Source: Negativibacillus sp. (lineage in GTDB: Bacteria > Bacillota > Clostridia > Oscillospirales > Ruminococcaceae). From it: 15,869 nt of DNA. Shown piece by piece: positions 6,245 through 12,835 of the stretch; position 1 is the first letter of the stretch, and each line of letters opens with the position of its first letter. The notes under the pieces are model-generated. The model was given only the letters and a program-made list of their open reading frames with translations, did no database searches and was not told the DNA's origin. The stretch spans positions 1 through 15,869 of the forward strand of contig JAHHTY010000048.1 of assembly GCA_020024325.1 (NCBI GenBank), given 5' to 3'. The position numbers and the translations under genes are program-made.

Positions 6245-8692
6245 TTAGTTCAGTACCGATTTTGCAATATCCGCCGAAGCTTTTGCATCTTTAGCGTAGA
6301 AATCGGCACCGATTTTCATAGCATATTCTTCGGTTAGAACAGCACCGCCAACCATGATTTTGCAGTCAAGTCCTTTGCGGTGGATTGCAGAGATGGTTTC
6401 CTCCATGCTGTGCAAGGTGGTAGTCATTAACGCGCTTAAACCGACCAGACGAATGTGATTTTCTTCCACTGCGGCAACCACTTTTTCGGCAGGAACATCA
6501 CGTCCCAAATCCAGTACGGCAAAACCGTAATTTTCTAAAATAACTTTGACAATGTTTTTTCCAATGTCATGAACATCGCCATGGACAGTGGCAAGAACAA
6601 TCCCTTTTTGGGAGAGTGATTGTGAGGGTGAATCTGATTTTGGATGGGCACAAAGATAGTTTTTAATCTCTTCAAAACCGCTTTGTGCAGCTTGAGCAGC
6701 CCCTATCATCTGAGGTAAAAAGATTTTTCCGCATTCAAAATCTTGCCCTACAACGTCTAAAGCAGGGATGAGCTTGGTGTTGATAATTTCTTCAGGCTCT
6801 AAAACAGTCAGTAACTCTTTTACTTTAAGGCGAACCGATTCGCCCAATCCCCGCTTCACATTCTCCGTTAAGCTGTCAGCACAGACCGACTCGGGCATAG
6901 ATTCGGTTGTTGGGGTGGTGTTTGGTTTTGCTGAGATACGGGCAATTTCTTCCGGTCGGCTAAAGTTTTCGATATAATGGGCAGCATTTTCGTCCCGATG
7001 ATATAACACCTCAAAAGCGCGGATAGCATCTAACATAGAAGGAACATTTGGATTGATGATTGGTAAATCCAGCCCTGCCTCCAAAGCCATCAACAGGAAG
7101 CTGTGATTCAGCAGCTCGCGGTTAGGCAGTCCAAACGAAATGTTGGAAACACCAAGCAGTGTTTTTACCCCAAGTCGTTCTTTTACCAATTTTATTGCCT
7201 TGAGCGTTTCCAATACTTCCTTTTGCTGGACAGAGGCGGTCAGAGTCAAACAGTCCACAAAGATGTCCTCTTTCGGGATACCATATTCCGCTGCTCGATG
7301 CACAATTCGTTCAGCGACAACAAATCGTTCCTCGGCAGTCAGGGGGATTCCTTTGTCATCCAAAGTTAAGGCAACAACACAGGCACCATATTTTTTTGCC
7401 AGAGGAAGGATGGTACGCATGGATTTTTCTTCTCCGTTTACCGAGTTGATAATGGGTTTTCCGTTGTATACACGCAAAGAGCTTTCGATTGCTTTTGCGT
7501 TGGAAGAATCTATTTGCAATGGAGTGTCTAAAACGCTTTGGAGCTTTTTTATCACCAAAGGTAACATCTGGGATTCCTCGATTCCGGGCATACCCATGTT
7601 TACATCTAGGATAGCAGCTCCGGCTTCCACCTGAGAAATTCCCTGATTCAAAATATAGTCAAAGTCCTGTTCTAAAATAGCCTGCTTTAAACGCTTTTTA
7701 CCGGTGGGATTGATTCGTTCTCCGACAATACGGATACAGTCAATAGGAACAAAACAAGTAGGGCTGCAAACACAAGGAATACGGGGAAAAGAAAGAGGTT
7801 TTTGCGGAGTCCGGTTTTTCAGCATCTGAGATAGAGCTTGGATAAATTTCGGATTTGTACCGCAGCAGCCCCCGAAGATATTGATTCCCAATGGAAGATA
7901 TTCACGAATACAATTTGCAAATTGCTGTGGTGTAATGGAATATTGATTGGTAATAGGGTCAGGAAGACCGGCGTTTGCTTTGATAAAAATGGGCAGAGAG
8001 GTGTATTTCCGCAATTCTTTAGCAAGAGGAAGCAGCTCCACAGGTCCCAACGAACAGTTAAATCCAATGATGTCAGCCCCAAGCCCTTCAATAACGGCAG
8101 CCATCGAAGCAACACAGCATCCGGTAAAAGTACGCCCGTTTTCCTCAAAGGTCATTGATACCATCAAAGGCAGTTGTTTTCCGAAAGCTTCGCAACATTC
8201 TTTGGCAGCAAGAATACCCGCTTTAACTTCGTATAAATCGGTCATAGTTTCCAAAACAATCAGGTCAGCTCCGGCTTTTATACCGGCAGAAACTTCCTCA
8301 TAAAAAATTTCATATGCTTCTTCAAAGCAAAGTGTTCCGGTAGGCTCTAAAAGCTCTCCGATAGGGCCAATGTCTAAAGCAACCAGCGTATCGCTTTCGG
8401 CTGCCGCCGATTTAGCATTGTGAACGGCAGCATCGACAATTTGTCCAACGGTGTATCCGGTATTTTTTAGTTTTTTTCGATTGGCTCCAAAGGTGTTGGA
8501 GTAGATAATATTGCTGCCGGCTTTGATATATTCTCGGTGTACCTTTGAAACAATTTCAGGGTGTGTGATATTAAAAATTTCCGGTTGGCAGCCACAAGGC
8601 AGACCCATTTGTTGCAGTTGGGTTCCCATTGCCCCATCCAATATCCAAAAACGATCTGTATTTTTAAGCGAATCAATCAATCTGTTTTCCAC
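6245..8692 (-). CDS. metH: Cobalamin-dependent methionine synthase lacking activation domain
   Basis: Transfers a methyl group from methyl-tetrahydrofolate via cobalamin to homocysteine, making methionine in the cytoplasm. Domains in order: homocysteine methyltransferase (about 10-295) with DGAMGTQLQQ, the zinc ligand in GFNCSLGP and the GGCCGTNP pair; pterin-binding barrel (about 320-570) opening with IVGERINPTG; cobalamin cap (about 625-690); cobalamin-binding Rossmann domain (about 695-815) with GDVHDIGKN, whose His is the lower axial ligand. It ends there: the C-terminal S-adenosylmethionine activation domain of the roughly 1200-residue E. coli enzyme is absent and supplied by the preceding gene. 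The GTG at 8692 is chosen over the GTG at 8701 because AAGAAGAAAGGG ends 8 nt before it. It overlaps the previous gene by 20 nt, suggesting translational coupling. Confidence 0.95.
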   Translation of the reverse strand: MENRLIDSLKNTDRFWILDGAMGTQLQQMGLPCGCQPEIFNITHPEIVSKVHREYIKAGSNIIYSNTFGANRKKLKNTGYTVGQIVDAAVHNAKSAAAESDTLVALDIGPIGELLEPTGTLCFEEAYEIFYEEVSAGIKAGADLIVLETMTDLYEVKAGILAAKECCEAFGKQLPLMVSMTFEENGRTFTGCCVASMAAVIEGLGADIIGFNCSLGPVELLPLAKELRKYTSLPIFIKANAGLPDPITNQYSITPQQFANCIREYLPLGINIFGGCCGTNPKFIQALSQMLKNRTPQKPLSFPRIPCVCSPTCFVPIDCIRIVGERINPTGKKRLKQAILEQDFDYILNQGISQVEAGAAILDVNMGMPGIEESQMLPLVIKKLQSVLDTPLQIDSSNAKAIESSLRVYNGKPIINSVNGEEKSMRTILPLAKKYGACVVALTLDDKGIPLTAEERFVVAERIVHRAAEYGIPKEDIFVDCLTLTASVQQKEVLETLKAIKLVKERLGVKTLLGVSNISFGLPNRELLNHSFLLMALEAGLDLPIINPNVPSMLDAIRAFEVLYHRDENAAHYIENFSRPEEIARISAKPNTTPTTESMPESVCADSLTENVKRGLGESVRLKVKELLTVLEPEEIINTKLIPALDVVGQDFECGKIFLPQMIGAAQAAQSGFEEIKNYLCAHPKSDSPSQSLSQKGIVLATVHGDVHDIGKNIVKVILENYGFAVLDLGRDVPAEKVVAAVEENHIRLVGLSALMTTTLHSMEETISAIHRKGLDCKIMVGGAVLTEEYAMKIGADFYAKDAKASADIAKSVLN

Positions 8693-9347
8693 AAAAAACA
8701 CCCTTTCTTCTTAACTGGCAGTTTTCTTTGAGATGACACAATGAGCAGGGAAGAACCGCCCTCTTTGTATTAGAATACCCTTTAGGAAGAATGCCAATCA
8801 CGGCAGTGACCGATTTTACAGGCACTAACATTCCGGAAGAGCTGACCGTAAGTCCGATTTTTTTCCCGGCATCCAGTTGGGCAACAAAATTGGCTTGAGC
8901 TGTGAGCGGAAAATCGCCGTATCCGCAGCTAAAGCGACTGGTTAATGTTCTTTCAAGCTGCTGTGCAAGTTGGTATTGTATACCGTCGCACACCGCCTCA
9001 ATGGCAGCACTGGCAGCAGCGTCCAGCCACAGTGCCTGTTCCATATTGATTATCTGATATTTTCGTATCAGAGCATCAACCTGTGCTCCCAAAGTGGCAC
9101 AAAGAAGGATACCATCAGAACATTCTTTCAAATGATTTTGAATATCATTTCCCTGTAAAATATCTTGGAACAGTGGCTGTAAAGAAACAAATTTTAAACA
9201 GTAGCTGGGTATTGCTTCAGACAATATTTTTTGGGCGGATTTTTGTGCCATACCAAAAAATTCAGTCGGAATTTCTTCAGGAAACTTTGCTCCTAAAGCA
9301 TAGCGAATCGTTTCCTGATTTGGAATAGAGTTTAAAGTATACAGCAT
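8673..9347 (-). CDS. Methionine synthase activation protein (Met_synt_B12-type)
   Basis: A 224-residue stand-alone version of the activation domain of methionine synthase, which binds S-adenosylmethionine and re-methylates cobalamin that has been oxidised during turnover. The match is seen in RFSCGYGDFPLTAQ (about residue 155), which corresponds to the RxxxGY S-adenosylmethionine site, and in PVKSVTAVIG. The end has a cysteine cluster, CSLCHLKENC then C, typical of the clostridial stand-alone form and possibly metal-binding. The ATG at 9347 is chosen because AAAGGGAG precedes it by about 5 nt; a longer frame from 9374 would overlap metF and has no ribosome site. It lies 11 bp after metF and overlaps metH by 20 nt, which fits a complex with MetH. 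Confidence 0.9.
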   Translation of the reverse strand: MLYTLNSIPNQETIRYALGAKFPEEIPTEFFGMAQKSAQKILSEAIPSYCLKFVSLQPLFQDILQGNDIQNHLKECSDGILLCATLGAQVDALIRKYQIINMEQALWLDAAASAAIEAVCDGIQYQLAQQLERTLTSRFSCGYGDFPLTAQANFVAQLDAGKKIGLTVSSSGMLVPVKSVTAVIGILPKGYSNTKRAVLPCSLCHLKENCQLRRKGVFCGKQID

Positions 9348-9358
9348 AAAATCTCCCT

Positions 9359-10234
9359 TTATCGGTTTGTACATCGAATTAAACTTGCAACCGATTGACT
9401 AATACGGCGAGCAACCAGCGGATTATTCATGGTATAAAGGTGTATTCCCTGTACTCCGTTGGAGATAAGGTCCACAATTTGCTCTACAGCATAGGCAATG
9501 CCGGCATCCTGCATTGCAATGGGATCATCGCCATAACGGTGCATGATTTTTACGAATTTTTTCGGAAGGCTTGCCCCACAAAGTGAAACCATCTTTTCAA
9601 TCTGTTTTCGGTTGGTAACGGGCATGATACCTGCTTCTACAGGAACCATAATTCCTGCTTCCCGTATACGGTACAGAAAATTGTAAAAATCATGATTGTC
9701 AAAAAACAGCTGAGAAATCAGGTGAGAAGCACCTGCGTCTACCTTTTCTTTTAAATGTAAAATGTCTTCTTCCATATCAGAACATTCGGGATGGACTTCG
9801 GGATAGCAAGCAGCGGCAATATCAAATCCACCATATTTGTTTATATTATGAATCAATTCTTGAGCATATTGGTAATCGGTTTTTGGGGGAATAAGAGGAT
9901 TGAAATCTCCGCGCAGTGCAAGGATATTTTCAATATTATTTTGCCGCAGATCATCTAACACCTGACCGATATGGTCATGGGTGGAATTAACACAGGTAAG
10001 GTGTGCCAGTGGCTCAATGTGATACTTATGCTTGATTGTTGAGGCAATTTCTACTGTTGAGCGGTCGGCAGGATTTCCTCCCGCACCATAGGTTACACTG
10101 ATAAAATCAGGGGAGAGGTCAGCCAGATTATCCAGTGTATCATAGACCGTTTGAATCGAGCTTGTCTTTTTAGGTGGAAATACTTCAAATGAAAATACAA
10201 TCTTTTTTTGATCAAACAAAGAGTTTAATTTCAA
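9359..10234 (-). CDS. metF: 5,10-methylenetetrahydrofolate reductase
   Basis: Reduces methylene-tetrahydrofolate to methyl-tetrahydrofolate, the methyl donor used by MetH; an FAD-dependent TIM barrel of 291 residues, the usual bacterial length. Motifs: FSFEVFPPKK at about 14-23 with the catalytic Glu, SVTYGAGG, LALRGD, AACYPEVHPE, and HLISQLFFDN with the GIMPV that follows. The start is a TTG at 10234: the ATGs just upstream are in another frame, a TGA lies two codons before it in frame, and the protein starting MKLNSLFDQKKIVFSFEVFPP matches the family's normal N-terminus. AAAGG lies 11 nt upstream, a loose ribosome site. First gene of the metF-activation-metH operon. Confidence 0.96.
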   Translation of the reverse strand: MKLNSLFDQKKIVFSFEVFPPKKTSSIQTVYDTLDNLADLSPDFISVTYGAGGNPADRSTVEIASTIKHKYHIEPLAHLTCVNSTHDHIGQVLDDLRQNNIENILALRGDFNPLIPPKTDYQYAQELIHNINKYGGFDIAAACYPEVHPECSDMEEDILHLKEKVDAGASHLISQLFFDNHDFYNFLYRIREAGIMVPVEAGIMPVTNRKQIEKMVSLCGASLPKKFVKIMHRYGDDPIAMQDAGIAYAVEQIVDLISNGVQGIHLYTMNNPLVARRISQSVASLIRCTNR

Positions 10235-10277
10235 TCCTCATCATACCTTTCACAGAGTTTGTTATTACACAGAAAAA

Positions 10278-10298
10278 CTGCCTGCACAATTTAGGCAG
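10278..10298 (-). promoter_or_regulatory. Attenuator-like hairpin in the metF leader
   Basis: On the minus strand GCTGCCT and AGGCAG enclose a 9-base loop and are followed at once by TTTTTC, the form of an intrinsic terminator. It lies about 42 nt after the predicted start site and 44 nt before the metF start, inside the leader. This placement suits transcription attenuation. I see no SAM (S-box), cobalamin, T-box or tetrahydrofolate riboswitch consensus. The 6-7 bp stem is modest, so a weak or inert hairpin is possible. Confidence 0.5.
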
Positions 10299-10346
10299 CA
10301 TAGATAAACAATTTTCTTTCATGAATTGGAAAAAATGATTTATTAC

Positions 10347-10375
10347 ATTATAGTGAAAAAGTGCAATGATGTAAA
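10347..10375 (-). promoter_or_regulatory. Sigma-A promoter for the metF-metH operon
   Basis: Minus strand: -35 TTTACA (10375-10370), 17-bp spacer, perfect -10 TATAAT (10352-10347). The start site should be near 10340, leaving a leader of about 105 nt that contains the attenuator-like hairpin. Confidence 0.7.
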
Positions 10376-10394
10376 GATAAAACTGCAAGAAAAA

Positions 10395-10424
10395 ATGAGA
10401 AGCCTTTCAAAAAGGGCTACTCAT
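10395..10424 (-). terminator. Terminator of the small membrane gene
   Basis: On the minus strand TATGAGTAGCC.. pairs back to ..GGCTTCTCAT (one A-A mismatch, one G-U pair) around a 4-base loop and is followed by T5 at 10395-10391. It shields the metF promoter from transcription arriving from the right. The stop of the small gene at 10407 lies within the stem. Confidence 0.7.
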
Positions 10425-10680
10425 ATTCGTTTTGAATATCATGACTCCTTGACTTTTTACAGAATATAATTGCTGCAAGGCATAAAATAATAACCGATAA
10501 ATAAGGTATAACAGACAGAAAAGCAGTTCATATCGGGGCACTGACTCCCAAATGTTTAACTTAGAGGAGCATAACTGCATAACCAAAAGAAACATCAATG
10601 CACATAGCATGAGAAAAAATAAGAATTGATTCGACCAAGAAAATGCCCCAAGTAAAAAAAGGTTTTATAGATAGAGCCAT
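10407..10680 (-). pseudogene. Frameshifted small two-helix membrane protein
   Basis: An open frame ending at 10407 encodes two hydrophobic segments (near MLCALMFLLVMQLC and ELLFCLLYLIYRLLFYAL) and continues upstream of its first ATG with hydrophobic residues LLGAFSW and FLFFL. A second frame offers an ATG at 10680 (MALSIKPFF). The two join into one protein of about 90 residues if the seven-T run at 10660-10654 loses one base. No ribosome site precedes either ATG. It has its own terminator, so it was probably once a gene and is now broken, or the run varies between cells. I do not recognise a family. Confidence 0.35.
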
Positions 10681-10744
10681 TTTTTATTTTATAATACTAC
10701 AGATATATAAAATAAACCAATGAATAAAGGATAGGGGATAATGC

Positions 10745-10773
10745 TTGACGAAAAGGGGTAGAAGGATTAGAAT
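10745..10773 (+). promoter_or_regulatory. Sigma-A promoter for the GNAT gene
   Basis: -35 TTGACG (10745-10750), a 17-bp spacer, -10 TAGAAT (10768-10773). The start should be near 10780, giving a short leader with AAGGAGG at 10785-10791. The 120 bp between it and the broken membrane gene contain nothing else clear. Confidence 0.7.
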
Positions 10774-10801
10774 GAAAATATACTAAGGAGGTAAAGGAAT
10801 C

Positions 10802-11242
10802 ATGGAAATTCGCGATTTCAGACTTGAGGACAAAGAAACATACATGAAGATGGCAACCGACTTTTATTCGGGAGATGCAACCCTTTTTGATGTGGACACC
10901 AAAAAGTTTGAAGATACGTTCGAGCTTGCTATCAAAGGATCAGAGCTGATGAGGGCGTTGATGATGACCGAGGAGGGAAAACCAATCGGTTACGGCTTGC
11001 TTGCTTTTTACTGGAGCTGTGAGGGCGGAGGTTACACTGTTCAGGCAGAGGAACTTTACTTTTTGCCGGAAAATCGTGGCAAAGGTTTTGGACACCGATT
11101 TTTTGAATGGCTGTTTGCAGAATATCCGCAAGCAAAACGGTTTCGTTTAGAAGTTTGCCCACATAATCCTAAGGCAAAGAAATTGTACAGCAGTTTAGGC
11201 TTTCAGGATCTTGACTATGGTCAGATGATTATAGATAAATAA
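10802..11242 (+). CDS. GNAT-family N-acetyltransferase
   Basis: A 146-residue acetyl-CoA-dependent N-acetyltransferase, a single GNAT domain covering the whole protein. Motif A is clear: strand AEELYFLPE, then R92-G-K-G95-F-G97, which binds the pyrophosphate of acetyl-CoA, and a helix. Motif B is at the end (VCPHNPKAKKLYSSLGF), where the Asn and Tyr are typical. The substrate cannot be told from sequence; a small molecule or a protein N-terminus or lysine are all possible. It is a single-gene unit with its own promoter, a strong AAGGAGG site (10-nt spacer) and a terminator. It converges on a gene for a ParB-like protein, a pairing discussed under findings. Confidence 0.92.
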   Translation: MEIRDFRLEDKETYMKMATDFYSGDATLFDVDTKKFEDTFELAIKGSELMRALMMTEEGKPIGYGLLAFYWSCEGGGYTVQAEELYFLPENRGKGFGHRFFEWLFAEYPQAKRFRLEVCPHNPKAKKLYSSLGFQDLDYGQMIIDK

Positions 11243-11249
11243 TAAAATC

Positions 11250-11284
11250 AAAAAGCGAAAGGATAAACTATCCTTTCGCTTTTT
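11250..11284. terminator. Bidirectional terminator between convergent genes
   Basis: AGCGAAAGGATA (11254-11265) pairs perfectly with TATCCTTTCGCT (11269-11280) around a 3-base AAC loop, with flanking A and T runs lengthening the stem to about 16 bp. It follows the GNAT gene by 7 bp and abuts the stop of the ParB-like gene, so it serves both. Confidence 0.93.
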
Positions 11285-11923
11285 TTAATCTTCGTGGGGA
11301 GATTCAGATTGTGTGATTTGATGGCTGAAAAAATCGTCGCAAAATTGATTCCACACAACTTGATATTCTTCTTTAGATACAAGCTGCATATCCGAAACTT
11401 GATAAATATTTCGTTCCTGTGCCATACGAACAAAATCTAATATGTATCTGTCAACTCCGACAGCAGGATAGGTGTAACATTGGGTAATTCCTTTTTTGAT
11501 TGCGGCATACAGACGGGTATGCCCGTCACAGATTAGCTTGGTATCGGGATAAACAGGAATCATCAAATCATCCTTGCTCCTTACCCATTTACAGCAGGCT
11601 TCCAGTTTAGAATCGCTGATGTAAAATTGGGAAGGCTGTAAGGATATAATATCTGTTTGAGTTAAAGGAACTGCCTTGTAAGAGAACAGCAAGTTTCCGC
11701 AGTCGTCATAGAACTCTGTTACCTGATAATTATAAAAACGAAAAGCTTGAATCAGTTCTTCGGGAAAAGAGGTGATAGAAGAATGGAGTACAGCTTTTGT
11801 TTTGTTTTTTATCTCAAAATAAACAGGAGTGTCATTTATGAGATAAGCGTTGTGTATCTCGACATAGTGTGGGTCTGCCTGAGGGCAATCGACGGGATTT
11901 TCAATTCGTTGAATGACAATCAT
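11285..11923 (-). CDS. ParB/sulfiredoxin-fold protein (DGHTR type)
   Basis: A 212-residue, probably cytoplasmic protein. Residues about 88-145 match the ParB/sulfiredoxin-like fold: ISLQPSQFYISDSKLEACCKW, a proline-valine strand (IPVYPDTKLI), then D133-G-H-T-R137, the phosphate/nucleotide-binding signature of the fold. The C-terminal helices (VRMAQERNIYQVSDM, then KEEYQVVWNQFC) also match a Firmicutes protein type that I recall as sometimes fused to GNAT domains. Residues 1-85 are unassigned. There is no helix-turn-helix region, so it is not a chromosome-partition ParB; kinase, nuclease or substrate-binding roles are possible. The start has AAAGGAGA at 11929-11936, which overlaps the stop of the upstream gene (11-bp gap), so the two genes form an operon. 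Confidence 0.75.
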   Translation of the reverse strand: MIVIQRIENPVDCPQADPHYVEIHNAYLINDTPVYFEIKNKTKAVLHSSITSFPEELIQAFRFYNYQVTEFYDDCGNLLFSYKAVPLTQTDIISLQPSQFYISDSKLEACCKWVRSKDDLMIPVYPDTKLICDGHTRLYAAIKKGITQCYTYPAVGVDRYILDFVRMAQERNIYQVSDMQLVSKEEYQVVWNQFCDDFFSHQITQSESPHED

Positions 11924-11934
11924 AGAAATCTCCT

Positions 11935-12189
11935 TTATGTGTTGTATGGAAGAAGCATCAGACTCATAAAAAACAAAACAACAAAAGCAAGATTAAAAGA
12001 GGTCATGATCCATTTTTTCTTCATAGCACATCGTACTGCCGCAGCAGAGAAAAGAACTAGTGCAGCAATCCAGCTAATAAAAATGAGCGTGTGGTGATAT
12101 CCATTTGTGGATAGCAGGTAAATCAAGGCAGTGACAATCGACAGCCCCTGAAAAATAAGATAGAGTTTATCGTGAAGTAATTCTTTCAT
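11935..12189 (-). CDS. Small three-helix membrane protein
   Basis: An 84-residue protein with three hydrophobic segments (about residues 9-27, 33-51 and 59-79) separated by short charged turns, including RCAMKKKW on what should be the inner face. I recognise no family. An in-frame TTG at 12192 lies one codon upstream, but the ATG at 12189 is better placed, with GGAAGGAAGG ending 9 nt before it. It is first in a two-gene operon with the ParB-like protein (11-bp gap) and is transcribed from the promoter at 12287-12315 through a leader of about 90 nt. The tight spacing suggests a related role, perhaps a membrane partner; nothing in the sequence proves this. Confidence 0.8.
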   Translation of the reverse strand: MKELLHDKLYLIFQGLSIVTALIYLLSTNGYHHTLIFISWIAALVLFSAAAVRCAMKKKWIMTSFNLAFVVLFFMSLMLLPYNT

Positions 12190-12286
12190 CAATTGTTACC
12201 TTCCTTCCTGCTTATATCGTATTTTTATCAATAGATTTCGTTTACAAAAAATGCCGTTATCATCGGTAGAAAACGTGTGTTTAATC

Positions 12287-12315
12287 AGTATAACATTTGT
12301 ATGTGATTTTTTCAA
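12287..12315 (-). promoter_or_regulatory. Sigma-A promoter for the two-gene membrane/ParB-like operon
   Basis: Minus strand: -35 TTGAAA (12315-12310), 17-bp spacer, -10 TATACT (12292-12287). The start should be near 12280. It is back to back with the GntR-ABC promoter, with about 37 bp between the two -35 boxes. Confidence 0.7.
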
Positions 12316-12352
12316 CTTTCCCAAAACACATCAACTTGATATAAAATACAGC

Positions 12353-12379
12353 TTGACAAATAGAAAATAGTGTGATACT
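12353..12379 (+). promoter_or_regulatory. Promoter of the GntR-ABC operon
   Basis: -35 TTGACA (12353-12358) is a perfect consensus. The most likely -10 is GATACT (12374-12379) with an upstream TG (TGTGATACT, an extended -10) after a 15-bp spacer; TACTGT at 12376 with a 17-bp spacer is the alternative. Either overlaps the left arm of the palindrome, so a bound repressor would block the polymerase. Confidence 0.7.
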
Positions 12380-12403
12380 GTATATATACGATATATACAG
12401 TAT
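12375..12403 (+). promoter_or_regulatory. Perfect 29-bp palindrome, likely GntR operator
   Basis: ATACTGTATATAT (12375-12387), a 3-base ACG centre, then ATATATACAGTAT (12391-12403), exact inverted arms of 13 bp. It covers the -10 region and the start site of the operon encoding the GntR regulator. GntR dimers bind such symmetric sites, and YtrA-type regulators are known to control their own ABC operon, so autorepression is a strong inference. Confidence 0.75.
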
Positions 12404-12430
12404 ATACGGATGAGAAAGATTGGTGATTTT

Positions 12431-12802
12431 TTGAATCTAATAATCAGTAATTCAGATGGTAAACCGATTTATGAGCAAATCACAGCGCAGATTAAAAGCC
12501 ATATTCTCAATGGTGAACTGCAAGAAGGAGAGCTTCTGCCTTCTATGCGTTCTTTAGCAAGAGATTTGCATATTAGTGTTATTACCACAAAGCGAGCTTA
12601 TGAAGATTTGGAACGGGATGGTTTTGTTGTAACGGTGGCAGGTAAGGGCTGCTTTGTGGCTCCTAAAAATTTGGAGCTGATGAAGGAAGAACAACGAAAA
12701 AAAGTAGAAGCATCGTTGGAACAGGCAGTGCAGCAGGCTAAAACGGTTTCCATTTCTTTGGAAGAGTTAACGGAGATGCTCAATCTTTTGTATGAGGAGT
12801 AA
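12431..12802 (+). CDS. GntR-family (YtrA-type) transcriptional repressor
   Basis: A 123-residue DNA-binding protein, a winged helix-turn-helix (about residues 10-75) with a short C-terminal dimerisation helix pair rather than a large effector domain, which marks the YtrA subgroup. The core reads KPIYEQITAQIKSHILNGEL, LLPSMRSLARDLHISVITTKRAYEDLE, then the wing GFVVTVAGKGCFV. The TTG at 12431 is chosen over the ATG at 12410: the protein then starts MNLIISNSDGKPIYEQI, the normal family N-terminus, and GGTGAT (12422-12427), which matches the 16S anti-Shine-Dalgarno region, lies just before it; the ATG has no site. It leads an operon with the ABC ATPase (33-bp gap) and permease, and should bind the 12375-12403 palindrome. 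Confidence 0.92.
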   Translation: MNLIISNSDGKPIYEQITAQIKSHILNGELQEGELLPSMRSLARDLHISVITTKRAYEDLERDGFVVTVAGKGCFVAPKNLELMKEEQRKKVEASLEQAVQQAKTVSISLEELTEMLNLLYEE

Positions 12803-12835
12803 CAATTTTGTTATCAAAGAAGGGAAGAATCATTT

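Noticed and set aside
8673..9374. Longer start for the activation protein at 9374
   Set aside because: It would overlap the end of metF and lacks a ribosome site; the ATG at 9347 has AAAGGGAG just before it.
10235..10322. Leader reading frame starting at an ATG near 10322 (minus) that runs into metF and contains several Met codons
   Set aside because: It looked like a methionine leader peptide, but it has no ribosome site before the ATG and its Met codons are scattered, not clustered before the terminator-like hairpin.
10235..10400. SAM, cobalamin, T-box or tetrahydrofolate riboswitch upstream of metF
   Set aside because: Expected from the operon's function, but none of the conserved sequence boxes I know could be found on the minus strand.
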